Under the pieces are notes generated by a model. It saw nothing but the letters and a program-made list of their open reading frames with translations, was not told where the DNA came from and searched no databases. A DNA stretch of 64,000 nucleotides, taken from Endomicrobium sp. (GTDB taxonomy: Bacteria > Elusimicrobiota > Endomicrobiia > Endomicrobiales > Endomicrobiaceae). Location of the stretch: positions 113,944-177,943 of the forward strand of contig JAISQW010000001.1 of the NCBI GenBank assembly GCA_031273925.1, given 5' to 3'. Below, piece after piece: positions 63,863 to 64,000 of this stretch (the first letter of the stretch is position 1; every line of letters begins with the position of its first letter). The position numbers were made by a program, and so were the translations under genes.

Positions 63863-64000
63863 TTATTCCTTAATTGTAGTAGGTCTTACAATTCCTCGTT
63901 TTGAAACTTTTATAAAATTAACTATTTCCTGAACATAAACAGACTCACTTTGGTTAATTTTTTCTAATGCTTTAGTAAGTAAAAGTTTAGACATAAAAAG
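63863..64000 (-). CDS. lpxA: UDP-GlcNAc acyltransferase LpxA, C-terminal fragment (cut by window edge)
   Basis: Frame encodes SKLLLTKALEKINQSESVYVQEIVNFIKVSKRGIVRPTTIKE*, matching LpxA C-terminal FI..SKRGI.R; no ORF-track entry because the start lies outside. Confidence 0.75.
   Translation of the reverse strand, partial: LFMSKLLLTKALEKINQSESVYVQEIVNFIKVSKRGIVRPTTIKE

Overview
AT-rich 64 kb chromosomal window from an anaerobic, LPS- and peptidoglycan-making bacterium. Lineage cannot be fixed from sequence alone; an Elusimicrobia/Endomicrobium-like host-associated anaerobe is only a guess. Gene polarity is + from 1 to 19.69 kb and - from 19.88 kb to the end, with two exceptions (a DJ-1-like gene and rpmB). 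The + block holds an [FeFe]-hydrogenase (HydB partial, HydA), yqgF, mltG, nifS, a TolC-like/RND pair, rpsO-pnp, accB, ftsK, pgsA-pgpA and nspC-lys1 (alternative spermidine route). The - block holds asd, spoIID, ruvBAC, yebC, the ATP synthase operon, a dcw cluster, rnpB, five tRNAs, priA-like, udg, rpoZ-gmk, rdgB, valS, split transketolase, rpiB, tpiA, hydF, nfnAB, tyrS and a lipid A cluster lpxA-lpxI-gnnB-gnnA-lpxB. Main leads: (1) a dif-like XerCD site exactly at the polarity switch, 4 nt after the last + gene, followed by a 22-bp-arm bidirectional terminator; (2) gnnA/gnnB-like genes inside the lpx cluster, suggesting 2,3-diaminoglucose (amide-linked) lipid A; (3) mraY split by an A10 homopolymer, with conserved motifs on both sides; (4) a PriA-like ORF with eroded helicase motifs, intact Zn cysteines and a T10 frameshift; (5) an RNase P RNA that seems to lack P15-P17/L15, alongside tRNAs with no encoded CCA; (6) rdgB whose stop codon lies inside tRNA-Pro; (7) long perfect palindromes inside the RND gene and murG. 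No CRISPR array, transposase, integrase or phage gene was seen. I found no clearly new multi-gene defence or mobile system.
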